The notes below the pieces were generated by a model, which saw only the letters and a list, made by a program, of their open reading frames with translations, searched no databases and had not been told where the DNA came from. From an uncultured Dorea sp. (GTDB lineage: Bacteria > Bacillota > Clostridia > Lachnospirales > Lachnospiraceae): a DNA stretch of 64,000 nt. The stretch covers positions 62,001-126,000 of the forward strand of contig CAPEBR010000003.1 of NCBI GenBank assembly GCA_948602995.1, in the 5' to 3' direction. Shown here in pieces: positions 32,195 to 41,900 of this stretch (the first letter of the stretch is position 1; the number at the start of each line of letters is the position of its first letter). A program made the translations under genes and the position numbers.

Positions 32195-33277
32195 ATGGGA
32201 GAAAAAAGTAAAAAAAGGATAAATTTTATGTATCCGAAGGAATCCTTCTCACCGTCTACAGCATATTTATTTGGAGTTTTGAATCAGCATTGTGAAAATA
32301 AGATGCTTCAGTTTTGGCAAATTAGTAATTTTATTAATCCTTGTATAGATATTAATTTAATAGATCCAGATATACCGGATGATCCTTTGGTTTACGTAGA
32401 CTTTTTTAGAAAAAGTATGTGGTATGGATGCCCGTTTATAAAAAGCATTGACTTTGAGCTAGATTATGTCAGAAGTAAATGGGAAAAAAACTTTGTGGAA
32501 TTTGTAATTGAATGTATCGATCTGGGGTATTTGGTTTATGCAGATATTAATAAAAAGTATATTCCAAATTATAAATCACCACATGATTTTACACATAATT
32601 TGTTGGTGACAGGATATGATAAAGTGGAAAAAACAGTAGAAGTTGCTGATTATTTTTTCAACAGACAGTTTTCAATTCAAAAGTGTAGTTTTAGTAATCT
32701 GAATAGAAGCTTTTTAGAATTAAGAAGAATAGAAGATCATGAGAGATTTAGCAAGGTAAATATATTGAAATATAAGGATAATTTAAACTACAAATTTTGT
32801 ATAGATGAGATAGTTACCAAATTAAAAGATTATATGGATTCAACGGATTTGACAAAAAAACATTATTATGTTTTATTTGCATTTGAGTATCGAAATGCAG
32901 GAAAACTTTATTATGGCTTACAATATTATGATGCACTGAAGATACTTATAAAAGAAGAACGGGTAATTTCGACAAAACCACTACAATTGTTATATGCACA
33001 TAAGCTTATTATGCGAAAGCGCTTAGAATTATTATTTTCAGAACAATACATTTCTGACAAATCTTTATTGTTAGATAATGAAAACCTTGTTAGGAAAACT
33101 TTGGTGTTAAGAAATTTTATCTTAAAGATTTCAATAAGAGATGATGTAGAAAAAATAGTTTCGCCAAAAGAAAAAGAAAGAATTCTTTATTTGTTGGATG
33201 AATTACAAAATTTAGATTTTAAATTTGTAGAGAAAATGGTTAATGTATTATCAAAATTGGGGACGGGGCATTTTTAA
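32195..33277 (+). CDS. BtrH/C39-like domain protein, paralogue 2
   Basis: The 360-residue protein is a clear paralogue of the product at 16914: both share SNFI-x2-CIDIN, IPDxxLVYxxxFR, WYGCPFI, YADxNxKYIPNY, HNLL-x-GYD and VADYF-type segments, and similar helical C-terminal halves. The usual N-terminal nucleophile position reads FSPSTAYLFGVL, with Ser instead of Cys. Start ATG 32195 follows GGAAAGGA; an earlier in-frame ATG at 32153 lacks a ribosome binding site. The last residues KLGTGHF and the stop codon are encoded by the GGGGACGGGG repeat, so the native C-terminus has been altered. Confidence 0.55.
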   Translation: MGEKSKKRINFMYPKESFSPSTAYLFGVLNQHCENKMLQFWQISNFINPCIDINLIDPDIPDDPLVYVDFFRKSMWYGCPFIKSIDFELDYVRSKWEKNFVEFVIECIDLGYLVYADINKKYIPNYKSPHDFTHNLLVTGYDKVEKTVEVADYFFNRQFSIQKCSFSNLNRSFLELRRIEDHERFSKVNILKYKDNLNYKFCIDEIVTKLKDYMDSTDLTKKHYYVLFAFEYRNAGKLYYGLQYYDALKILIKEERVISTKPLQLLYAHKLIMRKRLELLFSEQYISDKSLLLDNENLVRKTLVLRNFILKISIRDDVEKIVSPKEKERILYLLDELQNLDFKFVEKMVNVLSKLGTGHF

Positions 33278-33298
33278 AAATGCCCCGTCCCCAATTTT
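33253..33298. repeat. GGGGACGGGG palindrome, copy 2 (46 bp, perfect)
   Basis: Left arm AAAATTGGGGACGGGGCATT plus TTT and its exact complement on the right. It overlaps the 3' end of the second BtrH-like gene and supplies its stop codon. It separates the island from transposase debris. Confidence 0.92.
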
Positions 33299-33315
33299 CG
33301 AGAAAGGGAAAAATG

Positions 33316-33726
33316 TCAAAATATCTGGTTGGGATGTTTCTGCCATTTCCCGTTGGTGACTGCCAGTTTTACAGCATCTTGATAGAGGATCATGTTTTCC
33401 TTTGCTGGGAGGTAGGTGTCCACCTTGCAGACTGTCTTCAGATAGTTTGTCATTTCCCGTGACAGGAATCCCCTGTCATTGATCAGTATGTCATTTTCAT
33501 GGGAACAGGATGTGCCGGGCAACATCTCCCGGCACTGCTCCATATCATGGGTTTTCAGCGTTCCAAATATGATTTCTTCTGCAATCCCGGAATCATCCAG
33601 GACAGCTCTCAATACGCCAAATTTGTACCCTCGCAAAGTTTCTCCATTTATCTTTATGGCAGAAAAGCCCTCTGCCATCAGATGTTTGTAAAAAGTGACA
33701 CCTAAGCAATAACAAATTGCGAACAA
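33316..33726 (-). pseudogene. Transposase fragment (DDE type)
   Basis: The minus-strand frame of 136 codons contains ILINDRGFLSREMTNYLKT, VDTYLPAKENM and GKWQKHPN, which I recognise from a family of large DDE transposases. Both the N-terminal part with the first catalytic Asp and the C-terminal part are missing. Real similarity seems to begin at LMAEGFSAIKINGETLRG. It marks an old insertion at the edge of the island. Confidence 0.65.
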
Positions 33727-33737
33727 ACGTCCATATC

Positions 33738-33765
33738 TTGAAAAATAGATTATTTATGGTATGAT
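33738..33765 (+). promoter_or_regulatory. Probable sigma-A promoter
   Basis: TTGAAA at 33738-33743, spacer of 16, TATGAT at 33760-33765. It would drive the small gene at 33820. Confidence 0.5.
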
Positions 33766-33819
33766 GTTAGTTGAGTAACTGTAACCAAAAGAAACGGAGA
33801 ATACAGAGGAGTGTTACAG

Positions 33820-34164
33820 ATGAGGATTTGCAAAGTGTTCCGTTGTGATATTGGAGATATATGTGAAGTTATATTAGACAAGGTTCGCTGCCTGAATGAG
33901 ATTGAGAAAGAGGAAACCAAAATTATTGCGGCAAAACAGCTTGCTTACGTTGCAGAAACTGGAAACTATGGCGGAAAAACAATCTCTCCGGCAGCGCTTG
34001 CTCCAAAGGTAAAGAGAAAGAAAACGGGCGGCATTAAATCTATTAACAATGTAGCTGCCTGGCAGCTTGAAAATGAGGCGGATGTTGAGAAGTACATTGC
34101 AGAACTTGAGAAGAAACTAATGAACACTTTGGAAGAAGATACGATTATCAATATTGATTTTTAA
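33820..34164 (+). pseudogene. Remnant resembling the C-terminal end of BREX BrxC
   Basis: The frame encodes 114 residues from ATG 33820 (GAGGAG about 7 nt upstream). The last 50 residues, with KKTGGIKSINNVAAWQLENE and YIAELEKKLMNTLEEDTIIN, recall the C-terminus of the BREX P-loop protein BrxC/PglY as found in Firmicutes, where a WxLExEEDVDxYxxxL pattern ends the protein. A whole BrxC is over 1000 residues, so this would be a fused remnant. The assignment is from memory and should be tested. The next gene is also a defence- or helicase-like remnant. Confidence 0.4.
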
Positions 34165-34186
34165 GAAGATTGGTGGAGGTGGTCAT

Positions 34187-35178
34187 TTGTTTACCTTTGA
34201 TAAAAAAGATAAAAATGCAGATATATATTTAACGCTCGAAAATTTGATTAAGAATTGGGAAAATGAGGTCGTTGAGTTTAAGGAAGCCAATAATGATTAT
34301 GATAAAGAAAAAATCGGCAGATATTTCTCGGCAATTAGTAATGAGGCAAATCTGAAAAGCCTGCAGTTTGGCTGGTTTGTTTTTGGAGTTCGTAATAAAG
34401 ATAAGCAGATTGTTGGAACGAATTACCGTAATACAAAAGGGTTAGATACTCTAAAGCAGGAAATTTCAACAAATACTACCGGAAGTATATCTTTTATTGA
34501 GATATATGAGATATATCCAATTGTAGACGGCGAAAAAAGACGTGTAATTATGTTTCAGATACCAGCTGCGGCAAGCAGCAATTCCGACTGGTTGGAATGA
34601 TCATTATTATGGGAGAAACTACAGGAATAAGACGCGCTTTCAGAATACAAAAAGAGAGATATTTTCCATTGCCTGATTACGATTTATCAAGGGCAAGGCA
34701 GGTCAAGGTTACGATATACGGGAAAATATTGGACGAAAATTATACACATATGCTTTTTGAAAATCCAGGTTTTGATCTAAAGACGGTATATTTAGCCGAT
34801 TGTGTTCAAAAGCATAAGCCAATCAATAAAGAGGAAGTAAGATATTTGAGAAAACTTAACGTTATAGAAGGCAAAATGCCCAATATTTATATCTCTGCAA
34901 GAATAGCAGAATATGTTGACGAAAAGGCGCAGTATGTAAAGAACAAAGGGTTTGAGGAAGAAGCGTATCGGAAATGGATAATCAGTTATCTGGAAACTTA
35001 TAAATTGGGTAAAAAGCAAGACTTTATTCAGTTGTTAAAAGATAAATTACCCGATACACTTGATGAAAAGCAAAAGGAATCAAAAGTGAGAAACTTGCTA
35101 AAAAAGATGAAAAAGGAAGGAATTATTACCACTGATTCGGATAATAAAAGATTGGCTAATTGGGTATTAAAAAAATAA
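34187..35178 (+). pseudogene. AlbA_2/RecG-like helicase-related protein, internally deleted and frameshifted
   Basis: Two frames encode the two ends of one family. The first, from TTG 34187 after GGAGGT, has the Schlafen AlbA_2 domain (LIKNWENEVVEFKEA, FVFGVRNKDKQIVGTNY) and breaks off after MFQIPAA. The second, within 34597-35178, has GETTGIRRAFRIQKERYFPL, YDLSRARQVKVTIYGKILDENYT and a winged-helix end. Intact relatives, as I know them, have about 200 more residues in between, including an HATPase-like part. The gene has therefore lost its middle and its frame. Confidence 0.75.
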
Positions 35179-35260
35179 TTTACCCAATAAATTACCCAAT
35201 CCAATGAGAATATAGGGGAAAACCCATGTTAAATGAAACGCTTACCTTTATATAATGATG

Positions 35261-35295
35261 AAAGTGTCAAAAGCTATTTTGACGCTTGTATCATA
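35261..35295 (+). repeat. TTTTGACGCTTGTATCAT repeat, tail-only copy
   Basis: AGTGTCAAAA and TTTTGACGCT form an inverted repeat with a 4-nt spacer, followed by TGTATCATA. It matches the tail of the repeat at 6995-7053 and the arms at 59801-59856. Confidence 0.7.
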
Positions 35296-35335
35296 TAATG
35301 AATCATGTAAAAAAGTATAAGAGGGGGGGAATGCT

Positions 35336-38300
35336 ATGTCTTTTCAGTTTATTTTCGGTCCTTCGGGGTCCGGCAAATCTTATCAGTTATATCAGAATAT
35401 TATAGAGGAATCAAGGAAACGTCCGGAGGAGAATTTTATTGTTCTTGTGCCGGAGCAGTTTACCATGCAGACGCAAAAAGACCTGGTCATGCAGCATCCC
35501 AGCCACTGTATTATGAATATTGACGTGTTAAGCTTCGGGCGGCTTGCATACCGTGTGTTCGAGGAGACGGGCGGAGGCGTTCTGCCTGTGCTTGACGATG
35601 AGGGGAAGAATCTGATTCTGCGCAAGATTGCGGCGGATTACGAGGATGATCTTCTTGTACTTAAGGGAAATATGAAAAAACTTGGATACATCAGTGAAGT
35701 GAAATCTGCTATTTCAGAGTTTACCCAGTATGATATCGGCGAGGAAGAACTGGAGCGCATCATGGAGGCGTCAGGCGAGGGTTCCGGGCTTTACTATAAG
35801 CTGATGGATCTTCAGGTTTTATACAGAGGTTTTACTGACTATCTGCAAAAGAAGTACATTACGAAGGAAGAGCTTCTGGATGTCTTAAGCCGTGAGATTC
35901 CGAAGTCAGAACTTTTGAAAGACAGTACGGTCGTATTGGACGGCTTCACCGGATTTACTCCGGTGCAGAACCGCCTGCTAAGGGAGCTTATGCTGCGTTG
36001 CCGCAAGGTGGTCGTCACCGTGATCATGGACGAGAGGGAGAACCCGTATGCCTGTAAGCATCCATATCAGCTGTTTGCACTTAGCAAGCGGATGGTTACT
36101 TCACTTGTGGAGATTACAAAGGAGGCAAAGATACGGATGGAGGAGCCGGTCTGCCTGTATGGAGGGACGCCCTGGCGGTTCCGTGAAAATGATGTATTTG
36201 CATTCCTGGAACACAATCTTTTCCGGTACGGGAAGGAAACTTATAAAAAGGAGCAGGAGGCCATCGGGCTTCATGCAGCGAGAAATCCGAAGGAGGAGTC
36301 CGTCCTGGCAGCGGGGGAGATCCGAAGGCTTGTCAGGAAGGAGAATTACCGTTACCGGGACATAGGGGTGATCGTCAGTAATATGGATGTGTACGGGGAT
36401 TATCTGGAGCAGGCGTTTGAAGCCTACGACATCCCGGTATTTATGGATCATAAGAGGAGTATCCTGCTGAATCCGTTTGTAGAATACATCCGGAGCCTTT
36501 TGAATATGGCGGAGCAGAACTTTACCTGTGAGAGCGTATTCCGCTTCCTGCGGACAGGTCTTTCAGGTCTTTCTTATGAAGAGGTCTGCGGGATGGAAAA
36601 CTATGTGATTGGAACAGGAATCAAGGGGTATAAGAGATGGCAGGAGCGCTGGGTCCGCCGTCTGCGCGGCATGAAAGAGGAAGAGCTTGCCCATGTCAAC
36701 CATTGCCGGGTAATGTTTGTGGAAATGGTCGATGAGTTGGTATTTGTGCTGAGACAGAGAAAGAAGACCGTAAAGGATATTACAATGGCGGTCTACCAGT
36801 TTATGGTGAAGGAGGATCTTCACAAGAAGCTTAAGATACAGGAGGAAGCCTTTCAGGAGGCGGGAGATCTGGCGCTGGCAAAGGAGTATGCACAGATCTA
36901 CCGCATTCTCATCGAATTGCTTGAAAAGTTCGTGGAGCTTCTGGGGGATGAGCCTGTTTCCTTAAATGAATATGGAAAGCTCCTGGATGCAGGGCTTGCG
37001 GAGGCCCGGGTGGGGGTCATCCCTCCTGGCGTGGACCAGGTCGTTGTGGGGGATGTGAAGCGCACCAGGCTTAAGGACATTAAGGCTTTGCTGTTTCTGG
37101 GGGCAAATGACGCTTATCTACCGGGGACGCTGCTTCGGACCGGGCTTCTTACGGAGCGTGACAGGGAGTGTTTTCAGAAAGAAAAGCTGCCATTATCGCC
37201 CGGGGGCAAGGAGGAGGCATATATTCAGAAGTTTTATCTGTACATGAATCTTACGAAGCCTTCCGGAAAGCTGGAGATCTACTATAGCAAGGTATCCGCT
37301 GACGGAAAGAGCATGCGGCCTTCCTATCTGGTGCAGGAGATCCGGCGGCTGTATCCCCTTTTGTCAGTGCAGGATGAGGAGGAGAAAGGACTGTCAGACA
37401 GAGAACTTACGGAGCAGATGGGAATGGATGCTCTGATTCAGGGATTCTTAAGCCCACGGGGAATGGACCAGGCGTGGCAGGAGCTTTACTCCTGGTATCT
37501 GAGCAGCCAGGAGTGGAAGGAGAAGGCAGAGAGGCTCCTTTTGGCCGGCTACTACCACCGTCCTGCGGACGGACTGACAAGGGCAGTAGCCAGGAAGCTT
37601 TACGGAGAGGATTTTGAGGATAGTATCACGAGAATCGAGCGTTTTTCTGCCTGTGCATTCGCTCATTTCCTGTCCTACGGGCTGGGATTAAGACAGCGGC
37701 AGGAATATGAATTTCAGGCAGTGGATCTGGGAAATGTATGCCACAGCGCGCTAGAGAGATTCTCCAGGAAAGTGGAGGAGGCGGGAGTTCTCTGGACAGA
37801 GCTCCCGGGTGAAGAGGCGGATGCCCTGATCGGGGAAAGCGTGGAGGAGGTCATCACGGACTATGGAAACTCCGTTCTCTATAGCTCTGCCCGCAATGAA
37901 TATATGATTGTACGTATGAAAAAGCTGCTTGCCCGGACGGTCTGGGCTCTCACAGAGCAGCTTAGGGCAGGGGATTTTGTTCCGTCAGCCTATGAACTGC
38001 GGTTTGGAAACGGCAAGATTGACCGGATCGACACCTGCGAGGACGGGGATCGCCTTTATGTAAAGGTTTTGGACTATAAAACAGGCGGAACCGCCTTTGA
38101 CGTGGCTGCCCTTTATTATGGGCTTCAGCTCCAACTGATGGTGTATATGGATGCAGCGCTTAGGGAACAGGAGAAGCGCCATCCGGGGAAAGAGGTCATC
38201 CCTGCAGGGGTATTTTATTACCGGATTCAGGATCCCCTTGTGGAGAAAAAGGAGGATCAGGAAGAGACTGGACAGGATATTTTAAAGGAGCTGAAGCCGG

Positions 38301-38926
38301 ACGGTATGATTAATCTGAAAGACGAGGTTCTGTTCCATCTGGATCGGCAGATGGAGGGAGAATCCATGGCGGCTCCTTTGAAATATAATAAAAACGGAAG
38401 TCTTTCCAAAAGCTCTAAGGCAGTGCCGGAGGAAGAATTCCAGGTAATGATGAGACACGCCGTGAAAAAAGTTCAGGAGACCCACAGGCAGATCTTAAGT
38501 GGGAAGACAGATGCTCTGCCCTACCGGAGAGGCCAGGAGAGCGGGTGCGATTACTGCGGCTTCCGGTATGTGTGCGGATTTGACGTAAAGATATCCGGTT
38601 TCCACTACCGGGACATTGGAAAGATGAGCAAAGAGGAGGTAATCGCTGCCATGAAGCGTGAGGCAGATGAAGGCCGGTCCGTCTCACAGGAAACAGACAG
38701 AACACCGGGAATAAACGAGCCGAAGGGAGAGGAAGCAGGAAGAACACCGGAAATTAACGAGCCGAAGGTAGAGAAGGCAGGAAGAACACCGGGAACAAAT
38801 GCGGCGAAGGTAGAGAAAACAGGCAGAATACCGGGAACAGATGAGCCGAAGGTAGAGAAAGCAGGCAGAATGCCGGGGAGAAACGCGGCGAATGGAATAA
38901 ATCACAGGTCAGGAGAGGAGGTATAA
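35336..38926 (+). CDS. addB: AddB subunit of helicase-nuclease AddAB
   Basis: The 1196-residue protein opens with the Walker-like FGPSGSGKSYQLYQN. It carries the C-terminal nuclease domain with the LDYKTGGTAFD motif near residue 905 and the iron-sulfur cysteines: one in FSACAFAHFL and three in GCDYCGFRYVCGF near 1065. AddAB processes double-strand breaks and loads RecA after Chi recognition; it is the Firmicute counterpart of RecBCD. After the conserved end there is an unusual tail of about 80 residues built of 14-residue repeats. addA follows after 4 bases. GC is high (35 of 60 bases at 36001-36060), in contrast to the island. Confidence 0.95.
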   Translation: MSFQFIFGPSGSGKSYQLYQNIIEESRKRPEENFIVLVPEQFTMQTQKDLVMQHPSHCIMNIDVLSFGRLAYRVFEETGGGVLPVLDDEGKNLILRKIAADYEDDLLVLKGNMKKLGYISEVKSAISEFTQYDIGEEELERIMEASGEGSGLYYKLMDLQVLYRGFTDYLQKKYITKEELLDVLSREIPKSELLKDSTVVLDGFTGFTPVQNRLLRELMLRCRKVVVTVIMDERENPYACKHPYQLFALSKRMVTSLVEITKEAKIRMEEPVCLYGGTPWRFRENDVFAFLEHNLFRYGKETYKKEQEAIGLHAARNPKEESVLAAGEIRRLVRKENYRYRDIGVIVSNMDVYGDYLEQAFEAYDIPVFMDHKRSILLNPFVEYIRSLLNMAEQNFTCESVFRFLRTGLSGLSYEEVCGMENYVIGTGIKGYKRWQERWVRRLRGMKEEELAHVNHCRVMFVEMVDELVFVLRQRKKTVKDITMAVYQFMVKEDLHKKLKIQEEAFQEAGDLALAKEYAQIYRILIELLEKFVELLGDEPVSLNEYGKLLDAGLAEARVGVIPPGVDQVVVGDVKRTRLKDIKALLFLGANDAYLPGTLLRTGLLTERDRECFQKEKLPLSPGGKEEAYIQKFYLYMNLTKPSGKLEIYYSKVSADGKSMRPSYLVQEIRRLYPLLSVQDEEEKGLSDRELTEQMGMDALIQGFLSPRGMDQAWQELYSWYLSSQEWKEKAERLLLAGYYHRPADGLTRAVARKLYGEDFEDSITRIERFSACAFAHFLSYGLGLRQRQEYEFQAVDLGNVCHSALERFSRKVEEAGVLWTELPGEEADALIGESVEEVITDYGNSVLYSSARNEYMIVRMKKLLARTVWALTEQLRAGDFVPSAYELRFGNGKIDRIDTCEDGDRLYVKVLDYKTGGTAFDVAALYYGLQLQLMVYMDAALREQEKRHPGKEVIPAGVFYYRIQDPLVEKKEDQEETGQDILKELKPDGMINLKDEVLFHLDRQMEGESMAAPLKYNKNGSLSKSSKAVPEEEFQVMMRHAVKKVQETHRQILSGKTDALPYRRGQESGCDYCGFRYVCGFDVKISGFHYRDIGKMSKEEVIAAMKREADEGRSVSQETDRTPGINEPKGEEAGRTPEINEPKVEKAGRTPGTNAAKVEKTGRIPGTDEPKVEKAGRMPGRNAANGINHRSGEEV
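38696..38890 (+). repeat. 42-bp tandem repeat in the 3' end of addB
   Basis: Four full and one partial copy of a 42-base unit encode a 14-residue motif of the form GRTPGxNEPKVEKA. The copies differ by a few substitutions and keep the reading frame. Confidence 0.88.
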
Positions 38927-38930
38927 GGAT

Positions 38931-41900
38931 ATGGGTATGACATGGACAAAAGAACAGAAACAGGTCATTGACCTTAGGGGCCGCAATATCCTTGTGTCTG
39001 CTGCGGCAGGCTCCGGTAAGACTGCGGTACTGGTGGAGCGGATTATTACAATGCTTACGAAGGATCAAGAGCCGGTAAGCGTGGACCAGCTTCTGATCGT
39101 AACATTTACAGAGGCAGCCGCAGCGGAGATGAAGGAGCGCATCCGCGCCGCCATAGAGAAGAAGCTTGAGGAATATCCGGAAAATGAGCATCTGAGACAG
39201 CAGGCAACGCTGATCCACAATGCCCGGATTACAACGATTCACAGCTTCTGCCTGTCGGTCATCCGGGATCACTTTCATGCCATTGACCTTGATCCGGGCT
39301 TCCGGATCGGTGAGGAGGGAGAGCTTAAGCTTTTGCGCCAGGATGTCCTGGAGGCGCTATTGGAAGAACAGTATCAGCTGGCAAGGCCGGAATATCTGGA
39401 TTTTGTGTCAGCATACGGCGGCGGGAGAAATGACAAGAAGCTGGAGGAGCTGATTCTTAAGATTTATGAATTTTCCAGAAGCTATCCGGATTCCAGGGGA
39501 TGGCTTGCAGACTGTGCGTCTGCCTATGAGGCAGAGACAGCCGGGGAACTGGAAGAGAGCCGTCTTGCGGGTGTGATTATGAAACATGCCTTAAGCTCCC
39601 TTAAGGAAGCGTCAGAGCTTCTGGCCCAGGGTCTTGCCCTCTGCAGGGAGGCCGACGGCCCGGCTGCATATGAATCAGCCCTTCTTGCAGATCTTAAGAT
39701 GATCGAAGACTTTTTAAGTACAGATACATTTGCGAAGCTCAATGAAAAGATGAGCCGTCTTGCCTGGGTCCGCCTTCCGGCGAACAGGGATAAGACAGTT
39801 TCGGAGGAAAAGACGGCCCGGGTAAAGGCAGTCCGGGAGGAGGTAAAGGGACTGGCCGGAGATCTCCGCTCCCAGTATTTTTACCAGGATACAGAAGGGC
39901 TTCTTACGGATCTTAAGCTTTGCAGGGGAAGTATGGAGGTTCTTGGGGATCTTGTGGAGAAGTTTTCAGAGAACTTTGAGGCAGAGAAGCGAAAAAAGGA
40001 TCTCATAGATTTTTCAGACATGGAGCAGTACGCCCTGAGGATACTGACCGAGAGGAAGGAAGGGGACTTTGTGCCATCCGTTGTGGCGAGGGAGTACCAG
40101 CAGCAGTTCCGGGAGATCATGATAGACGAGTACCAGGACAGCAACCTCATTCAGGAAACCATACTGACCAGTATTTCCAGGGTATGGGAGGGGCGTTACA
40201 ATATCTTTATGGTGGGGGATGTGAAGCAGAGCATCTACCGGTTCCGCCTGTCCAGGCCAGAGCTTTTTATGGAGAAATTTGATACCTATGAGACAGAAGA
40301 CAGTAAAAAACAAAGAATCGACCTTCATAAAAATTTCCGGAGCAGAAAAGAGGTGCTGGAAGGGATAAACTATATCTTCCGCCAGATTATGACCAGGGGC
40401 TTAGGTGGAATTACCTATGACGACCAGGCGGCTCTCTATGCGGGGGCGTCATTTCCAGATGCAAAGGGCGCCGGGGCTGACACCAGGACAGAGGTGCTTG
40501 TGATTGACAGTGATATGGAGAAGGTGAGGAAATCCCTAAAGGAGAGCGGCATAGATCCGGATGCCTCAGAGTCTGGGGCAGTTTCCGAGCGGGAGCTAGA
40601 GGCGAGGATAATCGCCGGGCGTATTCGGGAGCTTCTCTTAAACCATCAGGTGACAGACAAAGAGACAGGGGCGCTGCGCCCGGTCCGTTATTCGGATATT
40701 GTGATTCTGACAAGAAGCATCAAGGGGTTTGCAGATGTATTCACAGAGGTACTGAATAAGGAAGGAATCCCTGCCTGCGCGGGGACGAGAGAGGGGTACT
40801 TTGAGACGCAGGAGATCGGAGTGTTTCTGGATTATCTGCGGGTGCTTGACAACGGGCAGCAGGATATTCCGCTTGCGGCTGTGCTTGCGTCCCCCTTTGG
40901 AGGACTCTTGGCAGAGGAACTTGCGGTGATAAAAAGCGCATACAAGGAGAGCCCCTTTTTCCTTGCAGTGACCCGGTACCGCAGGGAAGGGAAAGAAGAG
41001 AGTATCCGGGGAAAACTCGAACAGTGCTTAAGACAGATAGAGCTATTCCGTAAGATCGTGCCCTACACACCCATGCATGAGCTCATCCGGAAGATTCTTA
41101 CGGATACGGGGTACGGAGATTTTGTCTCTGCAATGCCGGGCGGAGCCCAGAGAAAGGCGAATCTAGATATGCTTTCCGAAAAAGCAAGGGTCTTTGAATC
41201 TGCCAGTTATAAGGGCCTGTTTCACTTTATCCGCTATATCGGCCAGCTCCGGAAATATGATGTGGATTACGGGGAGGCGGCTTTGGAGGATGAACAGTCA
41301 GACACAGTCCGCCTGATGACTATTCACAAAAGCAAGGGACTGGAATTTCCAATTGTATTTGTGGCGGGCATGGGAAAACGCTTCAATATGCAGGATGCAA
41401 GGAGCAGCGCCGTACTCCACCAGAGAATGGGCGTGGGCCTGGATGCGGTGGATCTGAATCTGCGTACCAAAAGCCCAAGCCTGGTGAAAAAAGTCATCCA
41501 GAAGGAGGAAGCGCTGGACAGTCTGGGAGAGGAACTCAGGGTTCTCTATGTAGCCCTGACCCGTGCAAGGGAGAAGCTTATCATTACCGGAACCATTCCA
41601 AACCTTGAAAAGAAGCTTGACAGTCTCCAGATGATAAAAGACCAGGAGGAAGAGCCCATAAGCTTTGGAAAGCTTAGCAGGGCAGCGACTTACTGGGACT
41701 TCATCCTTCCGGCGCTTATGCGGCTTACGCCAGAGATTCCGGTAAAATTAAGGGTGCTGACCCTGGAAGATGCACTGCGGGAGGAGGTCGCCGAGGAGAC
41801 GGCCGGGAGAATGAAAAAATCTGTCCTGGAGAACTGGGATACCGGGCGAGTCTATGATGCGGCCACAAAGGAGATGCTAAAGGAACAGTTTGGATTTACT

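Noticed and set aside
33820..35178. An intact BREX defence system
   Set aside because: Only a possible BrxC tail and a damaged AlbA_2/RecG-like gene remain; no PglX, PglZ, BrxL, BrxA or BrxB is present.
38696..38890. Repeat array considered as CRISPR
   Set aside because: The units are contiguous 42-bp coding repeats without spacers, and no cas genes are present.
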